A stretch of 64,000 nucleotides of DNA, taken from the NCBI GenBank assembly GCA_903826405.1, contig CAIKEH010000004.1, positions 47,530-111,529 of the forward strand. Direction: 5' to 3'. Source of the stretch: an uncultured bacterium. Its GTDB lineage: Bacteria > Bacteroidota > Bacteroidia > Chitinophagales > Chitinophagaceae. The notes beneath the pieces were generated by a model. It was not told the DNA's origin and searched no databases. It saw nothing but the letters and a program-made list of their open reading frames with translations. This document shows, piece after piece, positions 10,581 through 20,366 of the stretch. Every line of letters starts with the position of its first letter. Position 1 is the stretch's first letter. The position numbers and the translations under genes are program-made.

Positions 10581-10979
10581 TTGGAAAAAGTGAACATGGC
10601 AAGGATCTTACTGGCTTTTTTCATCTTCATGTCTATGCACACCAACACCCATGCACAACAGAATGACCAGCACAGAATGCTCAGGCACGTGGTCATGTTC
10701 GGATGGAAAGAAGGTACGGATACCGCAGTGATCAATAAAGTGGTTACTGCATTTCGGGGCCTCCCCTCTCAGATCCCACTCATCCAATCTTTTGAGTGGG
10801 GGATCAATAACAGTCCGGAGAATCTGAACAGGGGATTGACCCATTGTTTCACTTTGGGTTTCCGCAGTGAGGCGGACAGGGATGCGTACCTCATTCATCC
10901 TGCTCACAAGGTATTCGTAGCTCAATTGGTACCGGTGCCGGAGAAGATCACGGTATTCGATTACTGGGCTGGTCAATGA
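10581..10979 (+). CDS. Dabb-family (stress-responsive alpha/beta barrel) protein with signal peptide
   Basis: LRHVVMFGWKEGTDTAVINKVVTAFRGLPSQIPLIQSFEWGINNSPENLNRGLTHCFTLGFRSEADRDAYLIHPAHKVFV. Confidence 0.88.
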   Translation: MEKVNMARILLAFFIFMSMHTNTHAQQNDQHRMLRHVVMFGWKEGTDTAVINKVVTAFRGLPSQIPLIQSFEWGINNSPENLNRGLTHCFTLGFRSEADRDAYLIHPAHKVFVAQLVPVPEKITVFDYWAGQ

Positions 10980-11253
10980 ACACCTGCTTTACTGAAAGCT
11001 GGACTTCATCCTGTGGGGGATTAAGGGGATGTTTTTCCATAGAATTTCGTTGGTCCGGGTTTTTGAATCAACGCTCTTTACTCCTTTCGTCATCACGGCT
11101 TCAGATGAACGAGGTGCATCAGAAAGACAAAAACATGCTTTTTAGAGGGAATTTTTCCATTTTTCTAAGAAAATAAATTTCAAAATCTGTCCAAGTCCCT
11201 TAATTTTATAGTGCAAAAACCCATTTTTTACTAATCATTAAATTCAACTACTC

Positions 11254-11652
11254 ATGGCAAAGGCAGCCAAGAAACCAGTGAAAAAAGCGGCTAAAAAAGC
11301 AGTTAAAAAAGCCCCTGCAAAAAAAGCAGTAAAAAAGGCAGTGAAAAAAGCAGCTCCTAAAAAAGCCGTTAAGAAAAAAGCAGCTCCCAAGAAGAAGGTC
11401 AAAAGAAAACCCAATGCAGCCTTCATGAAAGCGCTGACCCCCAGCCCCACATTGGCAGCAGTCATCGGTGCAAAGCCACTGCCTAGGACTGAGTCTGTAA
11501 AGAAGATCTGGGATTACATCAAAAAGAACAAACTGCAGGACAGCAAAAACAAGAGGAACATCAATGCAGACGAGAAATTGAAGGCTCTCTTCGGAAAGCC
11601 TCAGGTTTCCATGTTTGAACTGGCATCCATCCTCAGCAAGCATCTGAAGTAA
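11254..11652 (+). CDS. SWIB/MDM2-domain protein with Lys/Ala-rich histone-H1-like N-terminal tail
   Basis: Tail KAAKKPVKKAAKKAVKKAPAKKAVKKAV...; C-terminal SWIB: LAAVIGAKPLPRTESVKKIWDYIKKNKLQDSKNKRNINADEKLKALFGKPQVSMFELASILSKHLK. Confidence 0.92.
   Translation: MAKAAKKPVKKAAKKAVKKAPAKKAVKKAVKKAAPKKAVKKKAAPKKKVKRKPNAAFMKALTPSPTLAAVIGAKPLPRTESVKKIWDYIKKNKLQDSKNKRNINADEKLKALFGKPQVSMFELASILSKHLK
11269..11409 (+). repeat. Low-complexity degenerate (AAAAAAGCAGYT)n-type coding repeat encoding the KKAxKKA tail
   Basis: Repeated aaaaaagc(a/g)gt/gc units visible in the sequence. Confidence 0.75.
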
Positions 11653-11675
11653 GCTGTCCCTGTCCGGATTCATTG

Positions 11676-11708
11676 AAAACCCCGAGAGATCATCTCGGGG
11701 TTTTATTT
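11676..11708 (+). terminator. Rho-independent terminator after the SWIB gene
   Basis: AAAACCCCGAGA-gatca-TCTCGGGGTTTT followed by ATTTTA; 12-bp perfect stem. Confidence 0.9.
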
Positions 11709-11900
11709 TACCCATGCATCCTACGATGGTCGATCATGGCAGCTTTGAGCCAGATGCGGATATCGTTCAATGGACTAATTCACTTTCAACTGACAGGATA
11801 TTCATTAACTTGATGCCTATGATCTAGAAAGTACTCATGCTGTGTATGAAGTGGGTCATTGAATGAATAAACATTTTCTCCTAACTCAAAATAGGAATCG

Positions 11901-12692
11901 ATGAAGAATATACTTGTCGGGATATTACTGTTTCCTCTCTGTTGCATCGCGCAACAAAGGATCCTGTGGCCGGAACAGAGCCAGATCGCCGTCAGCCTCA
12001 GCTTCGATGATGCCAGGGAAAGTCAGGTGACGAAAGGCACTACCGTGCTGGATGAATTCAAGGTCAGGGCGACATTTTATGTGGTCCCCTCATCTGTGAA
12101 ACGCCAGATCGATGGCTGGAAAAAAGCCGTATCCAACGGCCATGAGATAGGCAATCATACCCTCACTCATCCCTGTACGGGAAATTTTCCCTGGTCCAGG
12201 GATAATGCCCTCGAGGATTACAATCTGGAACGGATGAAAAATGAAATGTTGGAATGCAATAAGCAGGTCAAAGATCTCTTAGGCGTGGAATGTCGTGAAT
12301 TCGCTTATCCCTGCGGTCAAAAATTCGTAGGACGTGGTGCGGGTACAAAAAGTTATGTCCCGCTGGTAGTTGAGCATTTCCGATCGGGAAGGGGATGGAT
12401 GGATGAGGCTGCCAATGATCCTTATTATTGCAATACCGCCCAACTCACATGCATAGAGAGCGACGGAAAAACTTTCGAGGAATTGCTTGCTCGTGTCAAT
12501 GAAGCGAAGAAGAACGGCTCCTGGTTGATCTTCGGTGGACATGAGATGGATGAAGGGGGGCCACAGACAACAAGGATCGATGCCCTCCGGCAATTGTTGG
12601 CTTACATGAAAGACCCGCAAAATCATATATGGATCGCTCCCGTAGGAGAAGTGGCTCAGTACATCCAGGATCATCCTGTACCGGTGAAATGA
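11901..12692 (+). CDS. Polysaccharide deacetylase family protein (NodB-like)
   Basis: ILWPEQSQIAVSLSFDDARESQVTKGTTVLDEFKVRATFYVVP...NGHEIGNHTLTHPC...REFAYPCGQ. Confidence 0.88.
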   Translation: MKNILVGILLFPLCCIAQQRILWPEQSQIAVSLSFDDARESQVTKGTTVLDEFKVRATFYVVPSSVKRQIDGWKKAVSNGHEIGNHTLTHPCTGNFPWSRDNALEDYNLERMKNEMLECNKQVKDLLGVECREFAYPCGQKFVGRGAGTKSYVPLVVEHFRSGRGWMDEAANDPYYCNTAQLTCIESDGKTFEELLARVNEAKKNGSWLIFGGHEMDEGGPQTTRIDALRQLLAYMKDPQNHIWIAPVGEVAQYIQDHPVPVK

Positions 12693-12825
12693 GCAACCCG
12701 AGGGAAATACAAAGGGTCATGTTGAATTTTTTCAGGAATCCCGCTCGATTCCTTTCTTCCCAGTTTCTACGGTAAGCTTGAAGGGTCTGGGTTAGCTATC
12801 TCAAAACGTCCATAAATGAAAGTAC

Positions 12826-13869
12826 ATGGAGATTGGTATAGACAGTTTTGCTGCAAAATTCAATGTTGAGCATACAAATGCTGCGGATGATGTTGAAGCT
12901 ATGACACGTTTGCTGGACCGCATGGAACATGCGGATAGGATGGGGCTGGATATATTCGGTATCGGGGAACACCATCGTAAAGGCTTTCTGGATTCAGCCC
13001 CTTCACTCATATTAGCCGCTGCCGCAGCAAGAACTCAACGGATCAGACTCACCAGCGCGGTTACTGTCCTGAGTGCGGATGATCCCGTCCGCGTTTTCCA
13101 GCGCTTCGCAACACTCGACCTCATATCGAAAGGTCGGGCTGAACTTGTAGTGGGACGTGGATCTTTCATTGACGCATACCCGCTTTTTGGACTCGATCTT
13201 CGGGATTATGATGCCCTGTTCGAAGAGAAACTGGATCTTTTTCTGAAGATACGTGCCCTTGAGAAGATCGACTGGAGTGGCAAGTTCAGGCCAGCGCTAA
13301 AGAATCAATCCGTGTATCCGCGGCCTTTCCAGGATCCCATACCGGTATGGTTGGGTGTGGGCGGCACCCCGGAATCCTTCATCAGGGCTGGTGCGTTGGG
13401 ATTGCCTCTCATGGTTGCCATCATTGGTGGTGAGACTCATCATTTCAAACCACTCGTGGACCTCTATTGGGAAGCGGGTCGGCGTGCCGGACACGGTAAA
13501 GATGTATTGAAAGTGGGCATGCATTCCCTGGGTTATGTTGCGGATACCACCGAACAGGCATTGGAAGAATTTTATCCGGGTTATGCAGAAGCGATGAACA
13601 GGATCGGCAGAGAACGGGGTTGGCAGCCCATGACAAGGGGGAGATTTGAAGCCCAGATCGGACCGCGTGGGGCATTATTGGTAGGAAGCCCCGAGCTCGT
13701 TGCTGAAAAAATTCTCCGCCATTCCCAATCACTGGGAGGAATAACGAGATTGACCTTTCAGATGGATACGGCCGAAATCTCACACGAAAAACTGCTGAGG
13801 GCGATCGAACTCATCGGCACCAGAATAAAACCATTGGTCAATCAGCAGGTGGAACAGACCTTGCCATGA
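12826..13869 (+). CDS. LLM class flavin-dependent oxidoreductase
   Basis: RLLDRMEHADRMGLDIFGIGEHHRKGFLDSAPSLILAAAAARTQRIRLTSAVTVLSADDPVRVFQRFATLDLISKGRAELVVGRGSF. Confidence 0.92.
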   Translation: MEIGIDSFAAKFNVEHTNAADDVEAMTRLLDRMEHADRMGLDIFGIGEHHRKGFLDSAPSLILAAAAARTQRIRLTSAVTVLSADDPVRVFQRFATLDLISKGRAELVVGRGSFIDAYPLFGLDLRDYDALFEEKLDLFLKIRALEKIDWSGKFRPALKNQSVYPRPFQDPIPVWLGVGGTPESFIRAGALGLPLMVAIIGGETHHFKPLVDLYWEAGRRAGHGKDVLKVGMHSLGYVADTTEQALEEFYPGYAEAMNRIGRERGWQPMTRGRFEAQIGPRGALLVGSPELVAEKILRHSQSLGGITRLTFQMDTAEISHEKLLRAIELIGTRIKPLVNQQVEQTLP

Positions 13870-13986
13870 CCCGCTACCTTCAAAGGAAATCACTACATTC
13901 ATCAGCAGGAACTGATAACAGAAGGGATTACAGGAATATGCCGCTTCTTCTGAACATCAGTGGCATAAACCTCATTCATCAGCGCA

Positions 13987-14730
13987 ATGCATATTTTATC
14001 TCAAACGGATTGGTTCATCATCCTGATAGCCACTTTTGTAATCGGCATGGGTAAAGCCGGATTGCGTGGGGTGGACATGTTGAACGTGACCCTGATGGCG
14101 ATGGTCTTCGGAGCAAAAACATCAACGGGCATTGTTCTTCCCCTGTTGTGCATCGCTGATATCGCAGCTGTTTCATATTATCATCGGCACGCACAATGGA
14201 AGCATTTTTGGAAGGTGACACCCTGGATGGCACTCGGCGTTCTTTTAGGCGTTTATCTGGGGAAAGACATGAATGAAATGCTTTTCAGAAAATTGATGGC
14301 CATCATCATCTTGGTATCCATCGTGATCGTACTCATCATGGAATATAAGAAGTCGGCAACGGTACCCGATCATCCGCTTTTCGCTGCTTCCACGGGGATC
14401 TCCGCTGGTTTCACCACCATGATCGGTAACCTCGCCGGTACTTTCTCCAATCTCTATTTTCTGGCCATGCGTCTGACGAAGAACGACTTCATCGGAACCG
14501 GTGCCTGGATTTTCCTGATCATGAACCTGTTCAAGCTGCCGTTCCAGATCTTTTACTGGAAGAACATCACTTTGGAAAGCGTTAAGGTGGACGCCTTGCT
14601 GGTGCCTGCACTGGCAGCGGGATTCTTTGTAGGGATCAAAGTGGTTGGGAGAATAAAGGATGAGCAATTCCGGAAACTCGTGATTGTACTTACCATCGCA
14701 GGGGCCTTTTTGATGTTGCTGAGGCGATAG
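13987..14730 (+). CDS. TauE/SafE-family sulfite exporter-like membrane protein
   Basis: 247 aa multi-TM; FVIGMGKAGLRGVDMLNVTLMAMVFGAKTSTGIVLPLLCIADIAAV; GFTTMIGNLAGTFSNLYFLAMRL. Confidence 0.85.
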   Translation: MHILSQTDWFIILIATFVIGMGKAGLRGVDMLNVTLMAMVFGAKTSTGIVLPLLCIADIAAVSYYHRHAQWKHFWKVTPWMALGVLLGVYLGKDMNEMLFRKLMAIIILVSIVIVLIMEYKKSATVPDHPLFAASTGISAGFTTMIGNLAGTFSNLYFLAMRLTKNDFIGTGAWIFLIMNLFKLPFQIFYWKNITLESVKVDALLVPALAAGFFVGIKVVGRIKDEQFRKLVIVLTIAGAFLMLLRR

Positions 14731-14774
14731 CATATCCGATGCCTTCACTAATTAACCTGTGAAGGCATCCCCTT

Positions 14775-17564
14775 GTGGAAAAACGATTTCATTTATCACC
14801 GATCCATCCAAACCCTGAATCAAGAAACCCAAGTAAATCCTTCTATATGCGATCAACACGCAAGGAACTTCTGTTTGTTCTTTCCCTGGTTGTCCTGCTC
14901 TGGTCCTGCAGGAATAAAAACGCACATCAGCTGTCCGAAGTGGCATTCACACTTCAGGAGTCTCAACTGCCTGATTACGAAAAGAACATCGATCACCAGG
15001 CCATCCTCTCGGAGATGCTGTCTGGTACGGATAAGGAATTCAGTAAGGGTCAGACGATATACAATCATTATTGTTTCACCTGTCATGGTAATCCCGTTCA
15101 GGAAGGTTCCATACCGAAGGCATTCAAATATTGGAAGGACCATTTCAAGGTAGGAGGTGACCCATATTCCATGTACCAAACCATCACCAGGGGGTATGGA
15201 TCCATGCCGCCGCAGGTACAGTTGACCCCAATAGAAAAGTATGAGGTCATCCATTACATAAGGGAGGAGTTCGTCCATAAACTCAATAAAGACGAATACA
15301 CCACGGTGGATCCGATTTATTTGAGTGGTCTACCCAAGGGTACGCTCCGGGGTCCTGCTCCGGGCGAAAAGAAGCCTTGGGCGGAAATGGATTATGGTAA
15401 CTTCCTGATCAATACCTACGAACTGGTACCTGCAAACGCAGCTCCCCGTGAGATCTCATCGGGCAGCGCACCTTTGCCTGACGAACACCTCACCGAAGCC
15501 AACTTCGCCTATAAGGGCATAGCCGTAAGGGTCGATGAAGGGCCAGGAGGAGTGGCAGCAGGAAAGGCATGGATGATATTCGACCATGACCTGATGCGGA
15601 TCGCAGGAGCATGGACAGGCAAAGGATTCATAGATTGGGAAGCTATCCTTTTCAATGGGGAACATAATATTTCCCCTCGCACTATCGGTGATCTGCAGGT
15701 GGCAAATCCTGTCGTACCCGGATGGGCAGATCCGAAGACCGGCTCTTTCAAAGATGACCGTTTCATGGCCTTGGACAAGAGGAGGTTCGGCCCCTTACGC
15801 CGGACCTGGACACAATACAAAGGGCTTTATCATTTCAAGGATAAAGTGGTCATCACTTATAGTGTTGGAAAAGCAGAGGTTCTGGAGAAACTTGGCCTCG
15901 AGGGAAATGTTGATGAACCCGTCTTCACTCGAACTTTGAACATCGGTCCATCAACAACTCCACTGAAAATGCTGGTGGCACCCGAAAATGCATCCGTTTC
16001 CGTCGTGGGTGATGGCGTGAATTTGAAAAAGGAGAATGGATATTACATTCTGGAGATACCCGCATCCAAAATATCCATGTTCAAACTGCTCATGGCAAAA
16101 GGAGGCATGAAGGGATTTGCGGCCATTTCTAATGTGTCCGCGAAACCGGAAGATCTTACACTATACACAAAAGGTGGATCGGCACAATACCCACAAAAAT
16201 TATTGACGAAGATCGATCGGGGTGAACAGGATGGCGTATTTCAGGTGGACCGAATGGAGTTGCCCTATCAGAGCCCTTGGAAAAATCAAATGCGGATGAG
16301 TGGGATCGACTTTCTGGATGGCGGCAAAAAGGCATTGGTCTGCGCAACAGATGGAGATGTGTGGATGGTGGATGGGCTGATGGATGCGTCCGGCACACTG
16401 TCCTGGAAAAGGATCGCGTCGGGCTTGTTCCAGCCACTTGGCATTAAAGTGGTAGAAGGAAAGATCTATGTTACCTGTCGAGATCAGCTGGTCAGGTTGA
16501 ATGATCTTAATGGCGATGGGGAGATCGATTTCTACGAGAGCTTCAACAGTGACCATCAGGTGACCAATCATTTTCATGAGTTCGCCATGGGTTTGCAAAC
16601 GGATAAAGAGGGCAATTTCTATTACGCCAAGAGTGCAAGGCATGCCAGACGGGCTCTGGTACCCCAACATGGCACCTTGTTGAAAGTGAGCAAGGACGGT
16701 CAAACGACACAGATCATAGCTCACGGCTTTCGCGCCGCAAATGGTGTATGCATCAATCCGGATGGTTCTTTCTTCGTAACCGATCAGGAGGGCCATTGGA
16801 CGCCCATGAATCGTATAAACTGGATCGGCCCACATGGAGGAGGGTTCTATGGCAACATGTTCGCTTATGATCCCTCCAAAGACAGTTCAGATCAAGGGAT
16901 GGAACAACCTCTAATGTGGATCGAGAGGGATATCGACCAGTCTCCCTCTGAATTGCTTTGGGTAGATAGCAAAGCCTGGGGTCCGCTTAATGGCAGTCTG
17001 CTGAGTTTTTCATACGGTTATGGCAAAGTATTCGTTGTCCCCCATGAACAAGTGGGTGGACAGATGCAGGGTGGGGTTTTTGAATTGCCCATTCCACGAT
17101 TTTCTACGGGGGTGATGCGGGGGCGTTTCAATCCCGCCGATGGGCAATTATACGCCTGCGGCTTATCTGCATGGGGATCGACCCAGCCTGATCTGGGTGG
17201 GTTTTATCGGATACGCTATAATGGAGGAAGAGCAGTCATCCCAGTAGGGTTGAATGTGAAACGTCAGGGTATTCGCATCACCTTCACGCATCCCCTGCAG
17301 GGGAATAAATGGACAGATACATCATCTTTCAAGGTGCAGACCTGGGATCTGAAACGTGTCAGGAAATATGGATCCGATCATTACAATGCAGCAACCCTTC
17401 CCGTCACCCAAGTGGATCTGTCGGCGGACAGTAAAGAGATCTTCCTGACGATACCGGGAATCAAACCTACTTGGGTGATGGAGATCCAATACACGTACAA
17501 GGATACGAATGGTAAAGATGCCGTGGGCATGATCCAGAACACCATCAACCGGATCGGGGATTGA
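14775..17564 (+). CDS. Lipoprotein with N-terminal cytochrome c, DUF6797-like middle region and C-terminal beta-propeller (likely start near 14847)
   Basis: MRSTRKELLFVLSLVVLLWSCRNK lipobox; YNHYCFTCHG heme motif; GSMPPQ; propeller-like SGIDFLDGGKKALVCATDGDVWMVDGL, GLFQPLGIKVVEGKIYVTCRDQL. Confidence 0.85.
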   Translation: MEKRFHLSPIHPNPESRNPSKSFYMRSTRKELLFVLSLVVLLWSCRNKNAHQLSEVAFTLQESQLPDYEKNIDHQAILSEMLSGTDKEFSKGQTIYNHYCFTCHGNPVQEGSIPKAFKYWKDHFKVGGDPYSMYQTITRGYGSMPPQVQLTPIEKYEVIHYIREEFVHKLNKDEYTTVDPIYLSGLPKGTLRGPAPGEKKPWAEMDYGNFLINTYELVPANAAPREISSGSAPLPDEHLTEANFAYKGIAVRVDEGPGGVAAGKAWMIFDHDLMRIAGAWTGKGFIDWEAILFNGEHNISPRTIGDLQVANPVVPGWADPKTGSFKDDRFMALDKRRFGPLRRTWTQYKGLYHFKDKVVITYSVGKAEVLEKLGLEGNVDEPVFTRTLNIGPSTTPLKMLVAPENASVSVVGDGVNLKKENGYYILEIPASKISMFKLLMAKGGMKGFAAISNVSAKPEDLTLYTKGGSAQYPQKLLTKIDRGEQDGVFQVDRMELPYQSPWKNQMRMSGIDFLDGGKKALVCATDGDVWMVDGLMDASGTLSWKRIASGLFQPLGIKVVEGKIYVTCRDQLVRLNDLNGDGEIDFYESFNSDHQVTNHFHEFAMGLQTDKEGNFYYAKSARHARRALVPQHGTLLKVSKDGQTTQIIAHGFRAANGVCINPDGSFFVTDQEGHWTPMNRINWIGPHGGGFYGNMFAYDPSKDSSDQGMEQPLMWIERDIDQSPSELLWVDSKAWGPLNGSLLSFSYGYGKVFVVPHEQVGGQMQGGVFELPIPRFSTGVMRGRFNPADGQLYACGLSAWGSTQPDLGGFYRIRYNGGRAVIPVGLNVKRQGIRITFTHPLQGNKWTDTSSFKVQTWDLKRVRKYGSDHYNAATLPVTQVDLSADSKEIFLTIPGIKPTWVMEIQYTYKDTNGKDAVGMIQNTINRIGD

Positions 17565-17660
17565 TCACGTGCTGAGACATGCCCATCATCTTTGGAAGTG
17601 TGTGGACAAGGCCTCCGAATGGGTATACGGACTCCGTACTGTGTTATGATCGGGGACCAG

Positions 17661-18179
17661 CTATTTCTTAGGAGCCGTCGCTTCCTTGAACATTCCGCCG
17701 GCATCCAGATATTCATCAGCGAAGATGATCTTATGGTCCTTGTTGAATTTGAAGAGGCCATGGTATTTGTGGATGATCTTGATACCATTTACCGCATTGT
17801 CCACCCAGGTTGCATAAACGCTGACGTTGCCATCGGGCTTAAGTGTAGTGGGATTTATGGCAGGCAGCATGACCACATCTTTAGTAGTTAGATCAAAGAA
17901 CAACGGCCACCAGCCCTTGCAAATCTTCATCCAGTAAGATTTTGAAGTTGATGTATCGCCGTATCCGGGTGCGATCCGTACCACCGTATCGGAGATGAAT
18001 GATGAAACTTTAGCGGAATCCTTACTGCAGAAGGCGTCAAAATATCCCTGCACCAATTTGGCGTGCTGTGCAAATAGATCCATGTTCTCATCTGCTACAG
18101 CCACTGTTTTAGCAGGCTCCGATGTGCAGGCTGAATAGGCGATGGCAGAAAGAATGAGTATGTACAGTGTTTTTCTCAT
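17661..18179 (-). CDS. SnoaL/NTF2-like lipoprotein
   Basis: MRKTLYILILSAIAYSACTSEP lipobox; VQGYFDAFCSKDSAKVSSFISDTVVRIAPG...HKYHGLFKFNKDHKIIFADEYLDAGG. Confidence 0.8.
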   Translation of the reverse strand: MRKTLYILILSAIAYSACTSEPAKTVAVADENMDLFAQHAKLVQGYFDAFCSKDSAKVSSFISDTVVRIAPGYGDTSTSKSYWMKICKGWWPLFFDLTTKDVVMLPAINPTTLKPDGNVSVYATWVDNAVNGIKIIHKYHGLFKFNKDHKIIFADEYLDAGGMFKEATAPKK

Positions 18180-18338
18180 GTGATTGAATTTTACCCAATA
18201 TATTCTTTTTCCGGTGATGCGGGACAGACCGAATTTTTATTATACATCTTTTGGGGGCTCACGGCGATCTCGATTAAGGACTACTGGAAGGGCTGCCCAT
18301 GTTCAAGTTCAAAGTTCCGAGGCTGGGATCGCGAGGGA

Positions 18339-18758
18339 CTATCTGAAGATATGTTCCCGAGTGAAATCAAGACAGTATCTGCGGATCATGTCGCGCACCC
18401 TGGCGAATTCCCTCCTGATCTCCTCCTCGGTGCCCATTGCTTTGGCCGGATCCGGAAAATCGTAGTGGTAACGCTGAGCCGAACCGGGGAATACCGGGCA
18501 TCGTTCCTTTGCATTGTCACAAACGGTGATGATATGATCGAAATCCATCCCCAGGTATTCCAGTACATTATTGGAGGTGTGGCCGGATATATCGATGCCA
18601 TCCTCTTTCATGGTTTCGATCGCTTTCGGATTCACTCCATGTGTTTCCACTCCGGCGGAAAAGATCTCCGCACTGTCGCCGGCAAAATGCTTCAGATATC
18701 CATGTGCTATCTGGCTTCTGCAGCTGTTTCCCGTACACAATACTAAAATGCGTTTCAT
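18339..18758 (-). CDS. arsC: Arsenate reductase, thioredoxin-coupled LMW-PTP type (ORF-track start at 18836 is upstream of the likely start)
   Basis: MKRILVLCTGNSCRSQIAHGYLKHFAG...HIITVCDNAKERCPVFPGSAQRYHYDFPDPAKA; P-loop CTGNSCRS plus a CDNAKERCP cysteine pair. Confidence 0.92.
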   Translation of the reverse strand: MKRILVLCTGNSCRSQIAHGYLKHFAGDSAEIFSAGVETHGVNPKAIETMKEDGIDISGHTSNNVLEYLGMDFDHIITVCDNAKERCPVFPGSAQRYHYDFPDPAKAMGTEEEIRREFARVRDMIRRYCLDFTREHIFR

Positions 18759-18760
18759 GT

Positions 18761-19402
18761 TCAATGAGTTTTTATGACCCGCCAAACGGGTATGGCCAGG
18801 CTGGTCCCGATGAAAGGTGCAGTCAGATATATCCATAAATGTTCCAGGTGACCAGATACTACGGCAGGGGCCAGAGATCTGGCCGGGTTAAGGGATGCTC
18901 CGGAAATGGGACCCCCGAACATACATTCCAAAAGTATGGTTGAGCCGATCGCCAAGCCGGCGAACAGCCCCTGCTCCTTACTGCCGTGAGCCACATTGAG
19001 TACCACCAGCATCAGGAAAAAAGTCATTATGATCTCCAGCAGGAAAGAGCGGGATTCTGGCCCCATGGGGATGGTAGTACCCAATAAGGTATTGTCAGGA
19101 AACATATAGCGTAAGACAAGGCTTGCGCAGAACGCACCCATGACCTGACTGGCCAAGTAAGGCGGGAATTCTCTGGCCGGAAATTTCCCCGCGAATATAA
19201 AAGCCAGACTTACTGCCGGATTAAAATGCGCACCTGAAATGACACCGAATGCATAGATTAGGGTCATGACCGCCAGTCCGCAGGTCATTGATATGCCCAC
19301 ATGACCAATGATGCCATGGGTTTCCTGATCAACCACCCCTACGCCGGTGCTGCAGAAAATGAGCATGAACGTACCTATGAATTCGGTCAGATACTTCTTC
19401 AT
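18761..19402 (-). CDS. MIP/aquaporin family channel (AqpS-like position in an arsenic cluster)
   Basis: Two NPA boxes: SGAHFNPAVSLAF and SGASLNPARSLAPA; six-TM pattern. Confidence 0.93.
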   Translation of the reverse strand: MKKYLTEFIGTFMLIFCSTGVGVVDQETHGIIGHVGISMTCGLAVMTLIYAFGVISGAHFNPAVSLAFIFAGKFPAREFPPYLASQVMGAFCASLVLRYMFPDNTLLGTTIPMGPESRSFLLEIIMTFFLMLVVLNVAHGSKEQGLFAGLAIGSTILLECMFGGPISGASLNPARSLAPAVVSGHLEHLWIYLTAPFIGTSLAIPVWRVIKTH

Positions 19403-19412
19403 TCGGTGGTGT

Positions 19413-20261
19413 TTAGCAACAACCTGCTCCTGGTTGGCAAGTGTTTTTTTCTGTGGCAGGTTTCTCCGCGAATACGGTCAGGCTGAAAATGCCGAATACG
19501 CCCTCCCGGAAAGATCGAATCTCATCTCGGGACAGGTAAATTTTCAGGATATCATCCGGTATGTCTATCGGTTTTATCTTTTGGACAGTGATCTGGGTGA
19601 AGCCGGTGGCTACTATGAGTTCGAGGTAGACATCTTTCTGTATCGCTCCAGCCACACAACCCGCATACATCTCTGCATCTTTCCTCAATCCATCCGGAAG
19701 GGAACCCACGATGACGACATCGCTTATGCTGAAATGCCCACCCGGCTTCAACACCCTGTGTATCTCCTTGAATACCTCATACTTGTTCGGGACGAGGTTC
19801 AGCACGCAATTGCTCACGATCACATCCGCATGATTGGAAGTGACGGGCATGTGTTCTATGTCCCCCAGCCTGAATTCCACATTATTGAAACCCCTCGCCT
19901 CGGCATTTTGTCTTGCCTTCTCGATCATGGCCGTGGTGAAATCGATGCCTATGACCTTGCCTGAATCACCTGTTTCATGGCGGGCTATAAAACAATCATT
20001 CCCGGCGCCACTACCCAGGTCGATCACCGTATCACCTTTCCTGATCTTTGCATATTGTGTCGGCAGACCGCATCCCAGTCCAAGATCCGCATCTTGGTTG
20101 TATCCCTTCAAGGAGGAATAATCTTCACTCATGATGTTGTACACCTCAGTGGAGCAGGCTCCCGAACCGCAGCATGAGGAAGTATTCGTGTCTTTGTCCT
20201 GCAGGGCTATCTCCGCGTACTTTTTACGTACGATCTCTTTCAACTGAGCATCCGTGGGCAT
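19413..20261 (-). CDS. arsM: Arsenite S-adenosylmethionine methyltransferase
   Basis: IVRKKYAEIALQDKD...SCCGSGACSTEVYN...DADLGLGCGLPTQYAKIRKGDTVIDLGSGAGNDCFIA...ADVIVSNCVLNLVPNK; C-terminal CQPGAGCC. Confidence 0.95.
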   Translation of the reverse strand: MPTDAQLKEIVRKKYAEIALQDKDTNTSSCCGSGACSTEVYNIMSEDYSSLKGYNQDADLGLGCGLPTQYAKIRKGDTVIDLGSGAGNDCFIARHETGDSGKVIGIDFTTAMIEKARQNAEARGFNNVEFRLGDIEHMPVTSNHADVIVSNCVLNLVPNKYEVFKEIHRVLKPGGHFSISDVVIVGSLPDGLRKDAEMYAGCVAGAIQKDVYLELIVATGFTQITVQKIKPIDIPDDILKIYLSRDEIRSFREGVFGIFSLTVFAEKPATEKNTCQPGAGCC

Positions 20262-20280
20262 CTATAAGTATTTACTTTTG

Positions 20281-20288
20281 CAAAGATA
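20281..20288 (-). promoter_or_regulatory. Candidate Bacteroidetes -7 element (TATCTTTG) for the arsM cluster
   Basis: Reverse strand ...aaattcgTATCTTTGcaaaagtaaatacttatagATG; matches TAnnTTTG about 20 nt upstream of arsM. Confidence 0.5.
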
Positions 20289-20366
20289 CGAATTTAGCCT
20301 CCTCAAAAAGGGAGTCAACATGCAATGTAGCTGCCAGATGGCGAACTGCGCCCATCCTGAAAACTC

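Noticed and set aside
18180-18746. 188-aa plus-strand ORF opposite arsC
   Set aside because: Antisense of the well-supported arsC; Cys/Phe-rich, no family.
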